Assembly (NCBI RefSeq): GCF_004769635.1
Contig: NZ_RQGH01000026.1
Span: 744,001-808,000 of the forward strand
From: Leptospira jelokensis
GTDB lineage: Bacteria; Spirochaetota; Leptospiria; Leptospirales; Leptospiraceae
Direction of reading: 5' to 3'
DNA length: 64,000 nt
The translations under genes were made by a program, and so were the position numbers. This document shows, one piece after another, positions 42,906-51,384 of the stretch (positions within the stretch are counted from its first letter, which is position 1; every line of letters begins with the position of its first letter). Under the pieces are notes generated by a model that was not told where the DNA came from, searched no databases, and saw nothing but the letters and a program-made list of their open reading frames with translations.

Positions 42906-43424
42906 TTATGTGGTTTTTACATTCTCTGCAATGTAATTTTGAATGGCTGATTTAAAAAGAGGAACAAACTTTTCGTAAACGGGTCGTTTGAAATCAATCA
43001 CAGCTTGGATTGTTTCCTCAATCTCCATATGGCGAATGGTCAAAAACTCTTGTTCATGGTGGACCAAATCACACTCATCCAAAGCACCATCCCAATAAAA
43101 CAAAATCCACCGTTGTAATTGTCCCCGAAACTTTTGAAGATGGGAGTTGAGTCCCAAGGAACTGGGGAAATCGTATGGGATCCAATCAGGATATTCCGTT
43201 ACATAAATTGCCTTTTTGATTCCTAGTTCTTCGTATAATTCTCGTTTAGCGGCTTCAAGATAATCTTCTTCTTCGTCAATGCCGCCTTGTGGAAATTGCC
43301 AAGATCCAGGAAATTGGATCCTTTCACCAACAATGACCATTCCCTTAGAGTTAAAAACTACCATTCCTACATTTTTGCGGTAGGGTTTGTCTGTCATAAT
43401 CGTTAGTATGTCTTTCTCTTTCAT
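42906..43424 (-). CDS. rppH: RNA pyrophosphohydrolase (RppH-like Nudix)
   Basis: 172 aa from the first ATG; a second ATG at 43397 would give the shorter MTDKPYRKNVG start common in the family, and neither has a decisive ribosome site. PYRKNVGMVVFN, PGSWQFPQGGIDE and the Nudix box with RELYEELG (residues about 60-82) fit RppH. It removes pyrophosphate from mRNA 5' ends to start decay. First gene of the four-gene minus-strand operon, and divergent from sixA. Confidence 0.9.
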   Translation of the reverse strand: MKEKDILTIMTDKPYRKNVGMVVFNSKGMVIVGERIQFPGSWQFPQGGIDEEEDYLEAAKRELYEELGIKKAIYVTEYPDWIPYDFPSSLGLNSHLQKFRGQLQRWILFYWDGALDECDLVHHEQEFLTIRHMEIEETIQAVIDFKRPVYEKFVPLFKSAIQNYIAENVKTT

Positions 43425-43496
43425 TTTCGCAAGAAATTCCTTAATTTTTTGTTTCTCGGGAAATCCGTGGTTCCAATCTTGGGATTAGGAGATAGT

Positions 43497-43985
43497 ATGA
43501 AGATCATTTTGGTTCGTCACGGTGAGGCTGAGAACTCTACCTCTACCATTTCCGATACGCAAAGGGAACTCACAGACAAAGGGAAAAGTGATATTCATAA
43601 AATTGGAAAGTTCATCAAAAACTCGTCATTATCTGTCAAACAAGTGTATTACAGCCCTTACACTCGAACCAAACACACAGCAGAAATCCTTTCAGAAGAA
43701 CTAAAGTACGAAGGTGACATGGTTGCTTCAGATGATTTGGCTGCAGGAAGGGGTTGCTCCGATATCATTTCGTGTCTTGTCAACTTTTCAAACTCCGATA
43801 CAGTTTTGTTAGTTGGTCATAATCCAGATATCACATATTTTGCCGCAAAACTACTAGGGAATACCAGCGTTGCAGAAAATTTAGTTTTCCAACCCGGATC
43901 TACAATTGCCATCAACGTCGCTCGAGAAAAATTTGACCACGGCCAAATCATTTGGGCCATTTCACCGGACAATCTCGGAATTTAA
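43497..43985 (+). CDS. sixA: Phosphohistidine phosphatase SixA-like
   Basis: 162 aa from ATG 43497, which follows AGGAGAT; an upstream in-frame start at 43449 is poor. MKIILVRHGEAE carries the RHG motif (His8), a later YSPYTRTKHTAEIL and the second His in LVGHNPDITY are SixA/GpmB-type. SixA removes phosphate from His of HPt domains in phosphorelays. It fits an organism with many sensor kinases, though the target is not shown. Confidence 0.88.
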   Translation: MKIILVRHGEAENSTSTISDTQRELTDKGKSDIHKIGKFIKNSSLSVKQVYYSPYTRTKHTAEILSEELKYEGDMVASDDLAAGRGCSDIISCLVNFSNSDTVLLVGHNPDITYFAAKLLGNTSVAENLVFQPGSTIAINVAREKFDHGQIIWAISPDNLGI

Positions 43986-44055
43986 TTTGAATCAAAGTCT
44001 AAAACCAGTAAGGCTTGACCAAGTATGTAAGGCCAGGTTTTTGGACTTCATAACA

Positions 44056-44127
44056 CGGGGTGTAGCGCAGCGGTAGCGCACTTGTCTGGGGGGCAAGGGG
44101 TCGCCGGTTCAAATCCGGTCACTCCGA
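44056..44127 (+). tRNA. tRNA-Pro (anticodon GGG)
   Basis: 72 nt. Acceptor CGGGGTG/CACTCCG with discriminator A, D-arm with GCGCAGCGGTAGCGC, anticodon stem CTTGT/GCAAG around loop CTGGGGG (anticodon GGG), T-arm GCCGG-TTCAAAT-CCGGT. CCA is not encoded. Confidence 0.94.
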
Positions 44128-44146
44128 AGTGAAAATGTTGTGATTC

Positions 44147-44181
44147 AAAAAACCCAGCAGGCTTGAGCACAAACCTGCCGG
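44147..44181 (-). terminator. Terminator of the phasin gene (minus strand)
   Basis: On the minus strand CCGGCAGG (44181-44174) pairs with CCTGCTGG (44161-44154), eight pairs with one G-T, and is followed by GTTTTTT. It lies 36 bp past the phasin stop codon and about 25 bp from the end of the plus-strand tRNA-Pro gene. Confidence 0.75.
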
Positions 44182-44217
44182 TAGAAAATTCAGGATGGTG
44201 AGATGAAAAAATAAAAC

Positions 44218-44508
44218 TTAAGAAGGTTTGTTGTCTTTGCCTTCTTTCACTTTGTCGAGATACTTCACAACATTATCTCTTAGTTCTTCAATGCGAACGA
44301 TTCCCCAAGCAACACCCATTTTCACTTTGAGGGCTTTGTCACTTGTATCACTTTCGCCTTGTTCTTTCAGTTTTTGAAAGTTGGTTTCAAATTGGCTTTT
44401 TTTCTCGTTAAGGTCTACCACCAGTTTCTCCCAAACTTCTTTGGAAGTTTTGACAGCACCGATTCCGGCATTCACGATATCTTGTAGTTTGTTTTCCACG
44501 TTGCTCAT
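44218..44508 (-). CDS. Phasin family protein
   Basis: 96 aa from ATG 44508, which has GGAGAAGGGG upstream. A longer ORF to 44766 overlaps the divergent lipoprotein gene and is rejected. A single long helical bundle: VENKLQDIVNAGIGAVKTSKEVWEKLVVDLNEKK, then a second charged helix. This matches the phasin/PhaF-type helical proteins that coat polyhydroxyalkanoate granules. The small size and no PHA genes in the window leave granule binding unproven. Confidence 0.75.
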   Translation of the reverse strand: MSNVENKLQDIVNAGIGAVKTSKEVWEKLVVDLNEKKSQFETNFQKLKEQGESDTSDKALKVKMGVAWGIVRIEELRDNVVKYLDKVKEGKDNKPS

Positions 44509-44605
44509 CGGATTGACCCCTTCTCCATCCATTATTTTGCACTGCACAATAATGTCGAGAAAGAATTTTGTGGAGGAAAGCGAAATCTTAGGGTAAACTA
44601 CCGAA

Positions 44606-45646
44606 ATGCACCTGACTTTCCCTAGGCATTTTTTCCTTATTTTTGCAGTCCTAACTGTTTTGGCCAATTGTGGAGGCCAAATCCAAGAAAAACCCATCGC
44701 TGGTTGTGAACGAATTTCAGGCACACCTGGGCCAGAAGACTTCGATCTCATCCGAGAAACATCCACTGTGATCGTTTCCTCTCATGAAAGGCGAAATGGA
44801 TTAAAAGACATTGGTGCCTTATATGAAATTTCCTTTGCCAATCCCAAAGAAAAGTTGGAAGCCAAAAAAATTGAAACCAATTACCCAGAAAATTTCCGTC
44901 CACATGGAATCAGTTATGCGAAAGTAAAAGGCGTGGATACACTCGCTGTGATTTCGCACACACTCCAAGACGAAATCCCGCACACACTTGAAATTTTCGA
45001 ACGATCCAAATCAGGGAAATGGACTCATACCAAAACTTTGAGTGATCCATCCCTTACAAGTCCAAACGATGTTTTTATGACCGAGTCGGGAGAAATATTT
45101 TCATCCAATGATAACGGGACAAGCAATGCACTTCGCAAGTATTGGGACATGATCATTCGCAGTGGAAGGGCCGACGTTTCTTATTATGATGGAAAAACAT
45201 TCCAAACCTTGGGTGTTCCAGTGATGCTCGGCAATGGAATTTACATTCGTAAAAATGGAAACCAAGAACTCCTATACCGCTCTGTTTTTTCTGAAAAGGC
45301 AATCCGAGTGTATGAAGTGAACCGAGTGAACGGTAAAATCAATTTAACTTATTTGGAATCGATTTCGATTGGTGCTGGTCCGGATAATATCTTGGAAGAT
45401 GAATCTGGCATGTTATGGCTTGCAGCACATGATTCCACATACAAATTCATTCGCCATGTGATGAACCGAAATAACTTAGCACCCACACGTGTATTCAAAA
45501 TCAATCCCAATACAAAAGAAGTAACGGAAGTGTATGCCAATGAAGGTGCGGAAATTTCGGCAGGTAGCACTGGACTGGTATACAAAGACAAACTACTGAT
45601 CTCACAAGTGTTTGAAGATTTCCTTTTGGTTTGCCCAAGGCCTTAA
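44606..45646 (+). CDS. Paraoxonase/arylesterase-like lipoprotein
   Basis: 346 aa. Signal peptide with lipobox LANC (Cys22). The mature part is a six-bladed propeller of the SMP-30/paraoxonase type: CERISGTPGPEDFDLI, RPHGISYAK, SLTSPNDVFMTESGEIFSSND with the Ca-binding Asn/Asp, and GAGPDNILEDESGMLWLAAH. Such enzymes hydrolyse lactones and aryl esters. Here it would sit in the periplasm or surface. It is divergent from the phasin gene. Confidence 0.85.
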   Translation: MHLTFPRHFFLIFAVLTVLANCGGQIQEKPIAGCERISGTPGPEDFDLIRETSTVIVSSHERRNGLKDIGALYEISFANPKEKLEAKKIETNYPENFRPHGISYAKVKGVDTLAVISHTLQDEIPHTLEIFERSKSGKWTHTKTLSDPSLTSPNDVFMTESGEIFSSNDNGTSNALRKYWDMIIRSGRADVSYYDGKTFQTLGVPVMLGNGIYIRKNGNQELLYRSVFSEKAIRVYEVNRVNGKINLTYLESISIGAGPDNILEDESGMLWLAAHDSTYKFIRHVMNRNNLAPTRVFKINPNTKEVTEVYANEGAEISAGSTGLVYKDKLLISQVFEDFLLVCPRP

Positions 45647-45667
45647 ATAAAAATGTCTAACATGCAT

Positions 45668-45698
45668 AATACGATGGTGAAATCTTTGCTATCGTATT
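45668..45698 (+). terminator. Possible hairpin after the paraoxonase-like gene
   Basis: AATACGAT (45668-45675) and ATCGTATT (45691-45698) form an 8-bp stem with a long loop, followed by TTGTATA. Weak. Confidence 0.3.
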
Positions 45699-45820
45699 TT
45701 GTATATAGGGATTGGCTTGAACATACCCTAAAACCATTCGAAAAAAGATACACTCCCATCGTTTCTAATGGATATCATTGTGATGGATCAAAAAAGAATC
45801 TTTAAATCAATGGAAATGCA

Positions 45821-46402
45821 ATGGCTTTAGAAGGTGATGCAAACATTCAATCATTTTCTTCTTCCAAAGAATGGAAGGATTGGCTTAGGAAAAATTTTTC
45901 CTCCAAAGATGATGGAATCTGGCTTCGAATTTATAAAAAGGACTCAGGAATCAAAACGATTACTTATGAGGAAGCTCTAGACGAAGCCCTCTGTTTTGGT
46001 TGGATTGATAGCCAGAAAAAGACTTATGATGAAACATCGTGGATCCAAAAATTCACTCCCCGTAGGGCAAAAAGCATTTGGTCGAAACGGAACCGAGAGA
46101 AAGTCGAAACATTGATCCAAGAAAAACGAATGCAGCCAAATGGATTAAAGGAAATGGAGGCCGCAATAAAAGATGGGCGGTGGGAAAAAGCCTATGAGTC
46201 TCAAAGTAAAATGGAAATGCCAAAAGATTTTTTGGTACGATTGAAAAAGAATAAAAAAGCCTATGAATTCTTTCAATCCCTCAATAAATCAAACCATTTT
46301 GCGATGGCTTGGCGATTGCAAACAGCGAAAAAACCGGAAACAAGAGAAAAACGAATGAACCAACTTTTGGAAATGATGGAAAACCAACAAAAAATACATT
46401 AA
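45821..46402 (+). CDS. YdeI/OmpD-associated family protein
   Basis: 193 aa. Typical marks: SSSKEWKDWLRKNFSSKDDGIWLRIYKK, ITYEEALDEALCFGWIDSQKK, FTPRRAKSIWSKRNREKVE, and the C-terminal REKRMNQLLEMM. This is the YdeI (bacteriocin-protection) family of cytoplasmic proteins of unclear function. Start from ATG 45821. It has the same direction as the lipase-like gene 70 bp downstream. Confidence 0.88.
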   Translation: MALEGDANIQSFSSSKEWKDWLRKNFSSKDDGIWLRIYKKDSGIKTITYEEALDEALCFGWIDSQKKTYDETSWIQKFTPRRAKSIWSKRNREKVETLIQEKRMQPNGLKEMEAAIKDGRWEKAYESQSKMEMPKDFLVRLKKNKKAYEFFQSLNKSNHFAMAWRLQTAKKPETREKRMNQLLEMMENQQKIH

Positions 46403-46472
46403 ATGGATTTGCTTTCATTGAAAAATTCCACAAAATAAATGTTATGTGAATAAATGCAAACCAAAACATAAA

Positions 46473-47207
46473 ATGAAGAAAATAAATAACCTTTTTATAT
46501 TAATTACTTTGTTTGTCAGTATATTGGAATGCTCGGATCCAAAACTATCTCAAAATTCAAAAATTTCTGATCATCAAGAATGTGTTGTATTGATTCATGG
46601 TTTCCTTAGGTCTTCCAATCACTTAAAACATTTAAAGAATTTTCTAATTGAGAACGGATATTATGTTGTGTCAATCGATTATGAATCAACCTCGATGTCC
46701 ATTCCGGAAATTGCAGATTCCTATCTTTCAAATCTCACTGTCCATTGCCAAAATCAAAAAATTCATTTCGTCACACATTCACTTGGCGGAATACTACTTC
46801 GATCTTATTTAAAGAGAAATCAAATCAAACATCTTGGAAAAATTGTTATGTTAGCTCCACCTAACAAAGGAAGTGAAGTGGCCGATTTTTTGTCCAAATT
46901 TAAATTGATAAATTCAATGCTTGGACCTGTCGTGTCCCAACTGAAAACAGATCAAAACAGTTATGTGAATTCATTAGGACTGCCAAATTTTCAATTTGGA
47001 ATCATAATGGGAAACTTAACGTTAGATCCTATTTCCTCTTATTTGATTCCAGGAGATGATGACGGAAAGGTTTCGATTGAAAATTCAAAATTAGAAAATA
47101 TGAGCGATTTCCTTTTAGTGGAAAGGACTCACAATTTTATCGTGGATGCGCCAGAAGTGAAGCAGGCGATTTTAAACTATTTCAAAACAGGTAAGTTTCA
47201 GAATTAA
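46473..47207 (+). CDS. Alpha/beta hydrolase lipoprotein (lipase-like)
   Basis: 244 aa from ATG 46473; the GTG at 46446 adds nine residues that spoil the signal peptide. Lipobox ILEC (Cys20). Lipase fold: VVLIHGFLRSS (oxyanion loop), nucleophile elbow VTHSLGGIL, Asp in PGDDDGKVS and His in VERTHNFIV. It resembles the EstA/LipA-like triacylglycerol lipases. Exported lipase or esterase fits a fatty-acid-using organism. Confidence 0.88.
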   Translation: MKKINNLFILITLFVSILECSDPKLSQNSKISDHQECVVLIHGFLRSSNHLKHLKNFLIENGYYVVSIDYESTSMSIPEIADSYLSNLTVHCQNQKIHFVTHSLGGILLRSYLKRNQIKHLGKIVMLAPPNKGSEVADFLSKFKLINSMLGPVVSQLKTDQNSYVNSLGLPNFQFGIIMGNLTLDPISSYLIPGDDDGKVSIENSKLENMSDFLLVERTHNFIVDAPEVKQAILNYFKTGKFQN

Positions 47208-47225
47208 GACTTACTTGGCTGAATT

Positions 47226-47720
47226 TCATTTGCGCATTGGACTTTTAGCCAAAGACCGACCTACAAACGCGCAAGCGATGGCATCCCAAGAGTCGTCGTG
47301 GCCTTTTAAGTCTTTAAATCCCAAAATCATTTGGATCGCCGCCCGAACCTCTTTTTTGGTGGCATTGCCTTTGGCAGAAATTCCTTTTTTGATCTGAGTG
47401 GCAGTGAGTGACACCATCGGAATTTGATTTTCACCCAAAGTGAGTAAAATCACACCACGAGATTCGGATACCTTCATCCCTGTGGTTGTGTTTTGTACGA
47501 AAAAAAGTTCTTCGACTGCTGCACATTCCGGTTGGTATACGGTGAGGATTCCCTGGAGTTCGGACCGAATTTGTAATAGATTGTCGGGAGAGGGGGTCTT
47601 TGGTGCCACTTCGATCGTGCCATAAGCCAAAAGTTCTGGGTTTCGGCGCATTCCTTCGGGAAAGGACAAAATGGCATACCCAACTCGGTGGGACCCTGGA
47701 TCAATTCCGATGATTTTCAA
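47226..47720 (-). CDS. ruvC: Holliday junction resolvase RuvC
   Basis: 164 aa. Catalytic acids: Asp7 in IIGIDPGSHRVGYA, Glu70 in AAVEELFF, and Asp143/Asp146 in the HDDSWDA segment. Conserved ATQIKKGISAKGNATKKEV for DNA binding. Endonuclease that cuts four-way junctions with RuvAB, which is not in the window. Full length. Confidence 0.95.
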   Translation of the reverse strand: MKIIGIDPGSHRVGYAILSFPEGMRRNPELLAYGTIEVAPKTPSPDNLLQIRSELQGILTVYQPECAAVEELFFVQNTTTGMKVSESRGVILLTLGENQIPMVSLTATQIKKGISAKGNATKKEVRAAIQMILGFKDLKGHDDSWDAIACAFVGRSLAKSPMRK

Positions 47721-47853
47721 TCATTTATTTCCTAATTCGAATCTTAAGGACATTTTTGGCAGGCCCAACCCAAAACCTAGTCTAAAAATGAAAATGACAG
47801 GGTACTTTCCTTCCGTATAGTGGAAGAAAACCACCCGCAGGAACGTTAAACAC

Positions 47854-49530
47854 ATGACCGCAACGGCAGTGAAACTCGAAAAATCCCAGGCGGAGAAGGC
47901 ATTGAACGCCCAAGCCGCCCTCCTCAATGAAGTTACCAAACGACTCGCACAGAAAAATTCCGACAACGGTAAAGTTTCCATCAGCAAAATGGACAAAACG
48001 CAACATGTGTTTTACCAACTTGCTTGGATGACAGCGCAACAACGTGTAGCTGAAAACTTTATCGTCTATGCTTGGGATGCTTCCAAAGGAACTGGTGAAT
48101 TGGAACAGAAAATGGCACTTACCTTTGTTGCTGAAACTGTTTCTAACATTCGTTCTGAACTCGCAGCGCGTCCTGCTGAATACGAACTTACCTACCAAGA
48201 ATTATTCTCTAAACTGTTTTCTGACGAAATCAATGGTTTCGTGGAAGCAGCTTCCAAGATGGAAAACTATGAGGCCATAGTAGACAAGATCGTTGATCTT
48301 GGTCACTTCGGTGCTTACGGACTTTCCGAAGACCATGAAAATTTCCGTGGAATTTTCAAAGACTTCGCTGAGAACGTTGTTGTCCCTCATGCAGAACACG
48401 TTCACAGACATGATGATCTAATCCCACAAGAGATCATCAATGGCCTTCGTGATATGGGATGTTTTGGACTTTGTATCCCAGAACAGTTTGGTGGGATCCA
48501 ACCAAACGATCGTCCAGACAACATCTCCATGTTAGTGGTAACGGAAGAACTTTCACGTGGTTCCCTTGGAGCTGCCGGTTCTCTTATCACACGTCCTGAA
48601 ATTATGTCCAAGGCCCTCCTCAAAGGGGGAACCGAAGAACAAAAAAACAAATGGTTACCACTGCTTGCTTCTGGTGAAAAATTTGCCGGGATCATGGTAA
48701 CAGAACCAAACTATGGTTCCGATGTAGCGGGAGTTTCTGTCACTGCAAAAGAAGTGGAAGGTGGATTCGTCATCAATGGTGTGAAAACTTGGTGTACATT
48801 TGCTGGGTATGCAAACCTACTTCTCATCCTTTGCCGCACAGAAGCAGACCCAAGTTTGAAACATAGAGGTCTCTCTATCCTACTTGCTGAAAAACCATCC
48901 TTCGAAGGTCACGAGTTCAGTTACAAACAAGAAGGTGGTGGTTCCATCCAAGGAAAAGCAATTGGAACGATTGGTTACCGTGGAATGCACTCCTACGAAG
49001 TTTCTTTTGAAGACTATTTTGTTCCAAAAGAAAATTTACTTGGTGGTGACGCTGGTCGTGGAAAAGGTTTTTACTTCCAAATGGAAGGGTTTGCAGGTGG
49101 AAGGATCCAAACTGCAGCTCGTGCCAATGGTGTGATGCAAGCGGCTCTTGAAGCTGCACTTCGTTACTCACAAGAAAGAAAAGTATTCGCAAAACCTATT
49201 TACGATTATACGTTAACAAAGTTCAAAATTGCGAAGATGGCGATGATCACACAAGCAACTCGCCAATACACAAACTATGTAGCAACACTACTCGATGACC
49301 ACAAAGGCCAAATGGAAGCAACACTTGTAAAATTGTATGCATCCAAAATTGCTGAGTGGGTCACTCGTGAAGCAATGCAAATTCATGGTGGTATGGGTTA
49401 TGCGGAAGAGTATCCAGTATCACGATATTTTGTAGATGCTCGTGTGTTCTCAATCTTTGAAGGTGCAGAAGAAGTAATGGCCCTTCGCGTTGTCGCAAAA
49501 GACCTTCTTGACCAAGCACTTGCATCGTAA
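47854..49530 (+). CDS. Acyl-CoA dehydrogenase with N-terminal extension, probable methylsuccinyl-CoA dehydrogenase
   Basis: 558 aa, about 150 residues longer than common acyl-CoA dehydrogenases. The extension has FYQLAWMTAQQRVAENF, like the N-terminal domain I know from methylsuccinyl-CoA dehydrogenase (Mcd) of the ethylmalonyl-CoA pathway. Core marks: VTEPNYGSDVAG, QIHGGMGYAEEYPVSR and catalytic Glu in IFEGAEEV. Codon choice looks biased as in highly expressed genes. No other ethylmalonyl-pathway gene lies in the window, so assignment rests on length and the N-domain. An ordinary very-long-chain type dehydrogenase is the alternative. Confidence 0.75.
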   Translation: MTATAVKLEKSQAEKALNAQAALLNEVTKRLAQKNSDNGKVSISKMDKTQHVFYQLAWMTAQQRVAENFIVYAWDASKGTGELEQKMALTFVAETVSNIRSELAARPAEYELTYQELFSKLFSDEINGFVEAASKMENYEAIVDKIVDLGHFGAYGLSEDHENFRGIFKDFAENVVVPHAEHVHRHDDLIPQEIINGLRDMGCFGLCIPEQFGGIQPNDRPDNISMLVVTEELSRGSLGAAGSLITRPEIMSKALLKGGTEEQKNKWLPLLASGEKFAGIMVTEPNYGSDVAGVSVTAKEVEGGFVINGVKTWCTFAGYANLLLILCRTEADPSLKHRGLSILLAEKPSFEGHEFSYKQEGGGSIQGKAIGTIGYRGMHSYEVSFEDYFVPKENLLGGDAGRGKGFYFQMEGFAGGRIQTAARANGVMQAALEAALRYSQERKVFAKPIYDYTLTKFKIAKMAMITQATRQYTNYVATLLDDHKGQMEATLVKLYASKIAEWVTREAMQIHGGMGYAEEYPVSRYFVDARVFSIFEGAEEVMALRVVAKDLLDQALAS

Positions 49531-49541
49531 AACCAATAGTT

Positions 49542-49572
49542 CATTATCGAAAAGTTCCTCTTTTCGATAATG
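49542..49572 (+). other. Perfect 13-bp inverted repeat
   Basis: CATTATCGAAAAG (49542-49554), loop TTCCT, CTTTTCGATAATG (49560-49572). It is 12 bp after the acyl-CoA dehydrogenase stop and is not followed by a T-run. It is the first of three stacked hairpins and could protect the mRNA 3' end. Confidence 0.6.
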
Positions 49573-49582
49573 AAGCAAAAAA

Positions 49583-49615
49583 TTTTGTTAGTATGTAATG
49601 AAGCATACGACAAAA
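49583..49615 (+). other. Second stacked inverted repeat
   Basis: TTTTGT plus GTATG (49583-49595) pair with CATAC plus ACAAAA (49604-49615), broken by a small internal loop. It lies between the 49542 stem and the terminator at 49622. Confidence 0.5.
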
Positions 49616-49621
49616 TCCACT

Positions 49622-49649
49622 AAAAAGCCCGAGAAATCGGGCTTTTTTT
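49622..49649 (+). terminator. Rho-independent terminator of the acyl-CoA dehydrogenase gene
   Basis: AAAAAGCCCGA, loop GAAA, TCGGGCTTTTTTT: 7-bp GC-rich stem extended by A/T pairs, followed by seven T's. Textbook bidirectional form. Confidence 0.92.
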
Positions 49650-49738
49650 ATCTCTAAATCTAAAATCAAAAAGCATAATGTTCTTTCCAACGAATTGCTA
49701 AAAGTCTAACCTATGGCTTGAGAACTTATCTCTGTTAT

Positions 49739-50521
49739 ATGAAGTTACGATTCTTATTTTATTTTTTATTTCTGTTGTTTTTGCAAGTGTCATGTAAAAC
49801 ACCAATGCCAGAACTTAGTTCGGAAGCAAAACTTTCCAAAAGCAAAACGATTTCCATTCGATGGACAACAACGGATCCCGTCCTTGCGAAAGTGTTTCTA
49901 GATGTATTCCCAGTTCCACCAGCTGTTTTATTAGATGACCAGGTCAATGTTGCAGACCTATCAACTGTTCTCTTACCTCCACCAGACCCAAACGATGCTC
50001 CAATCATCCAAAAACCGAAACCAATGAATCCGAATGAACTACCTCGTTGGGACAGAGGATTTGAATTAACAAATATTGACAACTTAACGCTTGTCATCCG
50101 AAATGAAAGCCAAAGACCATTCAAAAGTATTGGAATCAGTTTGTTGGCTCTCACGATGATGTATTATGGTACGATGGAAACCGAAGCGGAACTTGTATGG
50201 ACGTCAGGGGAAAACAATTTACACCGAATTTCCTTTTTAGCAACACAGGAAACCATTTGGGCACCGATGCCATTTTATATTGGTACGGGTTCGAGTATTG
50301 TTGCACCCATTCTCAATTCCAACAGGTATCCTTCTCATTTACAAAAATATTGTATCCAAGAGAAACCAACCAAACTCAGAGAATCGATGGAACAATCGAT
50401 AACTGAAAATTGTAAAGAATACGAAATATTTTTAAGAAGATTGTTTTTACAAAATTATGAAGCCATCCATCTACAACTCACGCAATGGGAAAAACGAAAC
50501 CAAGATTGGTTCCAACCATAA
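49739..50521 (+). CDS. Lipoprotein of unknown function
   Basis: 260 aa from ATG 49739. A seven-residue upstream extension in frame lacks support. Lipobox LQVSC (Cys19). The mature protein has Pro-rich loops (PPPDPNDAP), a hydrophobic segment near SIGISLLALTMMYYG and a Lys/Glu helical C-terminus. No family recognised. Preceded by the strong terminator at 49622, so it has its own promoter. Confidence 0.68.
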   Translation: MKLRFLFYFLFLLFLQVSCKTPMPELSSEAKLSKSKTISIRWTTTDPVLAKVFLDVFPVPPAVLLDDQVNVADLSTVLLPPPDPNDAPIIQKPKPMNPNELPRWDRGFELTNIDNLTLVIRNESQRPFKSIGISLLALTMMYYGTMETEAELVWTSGENNLHRISFLATQETIWAPMPFYIGTGSSIVAPILNSNRYPSHLQKYCIQEKPTKLRESMEQSITENCKEYEIFLRRLFLQNYEAIHLQLTQWEKRNQDWFQP

Positions 50522-50592
50522 TTTATGTTTAAAATCTGTATCAAAATTGAATCGAATTCGATGCCAAAAAAAAATCCATTTTTCCATTCCAA

Positions 50593-51222
50593 ATGAATTA
50601 TAAAATTCTCGTCCTATCCATCTCTATCGTTTGTCTATTCATCGTTCCGACAAATAAAGTCCATTCCATCACTATCCCAAAAGAAAATTGGAGTGTTGTT
50701 TTGTATGGCGGAATCTTTACCACTACGGATTTAATTCCCATTGTCTTTCGTCAAAAAACTGATTATAAAGAATCATATATTGGAACCATTGGAATCAGCC
50801 GGCCACTTGAATACCGCATTCGCTGGTTTGATTTTTTATGGGAAACAAATGTTACCAAACATTTTGGCGAAATGAAACATTGGGAAGTGAATGCTTTTTA
50901 TATCGTAAAAATCAATCGCATTTATGATTCCCCATTCAGTCTGTCACTGGGTGAAGGTATGTCTTTGGCTTCAGAGAACCCACGATTGGAAAATAAAGCG
51001 AAAGGTTATTATTTAGAAACTGGTCTACAAAAAGATGCCATCGAATCCAGAGCACTTTTGAATTATATGATGGTCGAAGTGAGTTCATATCTTCCCTTTG
51101 AACGGAAAACAGAAGTTTTTTTGCGAATCCACCACAGGTCTGGAATCTTTGGACTGTATTGTCCACCTGATCCCAATTGTGGTTCTAATTTTGTTTCTTA
51201 TGGATTCAGGACTTCCTTTTGA
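50593..51222 (+). CDS. Acyloxyacyl hydrolase family protein (PagL-like)
   Basis: 209 aa. Signal peptide (about 1-25), then a small outer-membrane barrel. The C-terminal part has YLPFERKTEVFLRIHHRSGIFG, which resembles the PagL active-site strand with catalytic His and Ser, and it ends in Phe (FRTSF) as outer-membrane proteins do. PagL removes a 3-O acyl chain from lipid A. If active it would remodel leptospiral lipopolysaccharide. Sequence similarity is short, so the call is tentative. Confidence 0.6.
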   Translation: MNYKILVLSISIVCLFIVPTNKVHSITIPKENWSVVLYGGIFTTTDLIPIVFRQKTDYKESYIGTIGISRPLEYRIRWFDFLWETNVTKHFGEMKHWEVNAFYIVKINRIYDSPFSLSLGEGMSLASENPRLENKAKGYYLETGLQKDAIESRALLNYMMVEVSSYLPFERKTEVFLRIHHRSGIFGLYCPPDPNCGSNFVSYGFRTSF

Positions 51223-51327
51223 CGCCATTTGATTTCGTTCAAAAGGCAAAACAATTCTCAATGGATATCAAAAGTTTTTACAATGAAATGAGAAAAGGTT
51301 TATCGATTTAGTTTGATCAGTTCCCAC

Positions 51328-51352
51328 AAATTCAATGGATTCCATTGAATTT
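51328..51352. terminator. Perfect inverted repeat between convergent genes
   Basis: AAATTCAATGG (51328-51338), three-base loop, CCATTGAATTT (51342-51352). Its place between the convergent PagL-like and START genes suits a bidirectional terminator, though no long T-run follows. Confidence 0.5.
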
Positions 51353-51384
51353 ATAGGACACTTACTTTTAGCGATTTTTTAAAA

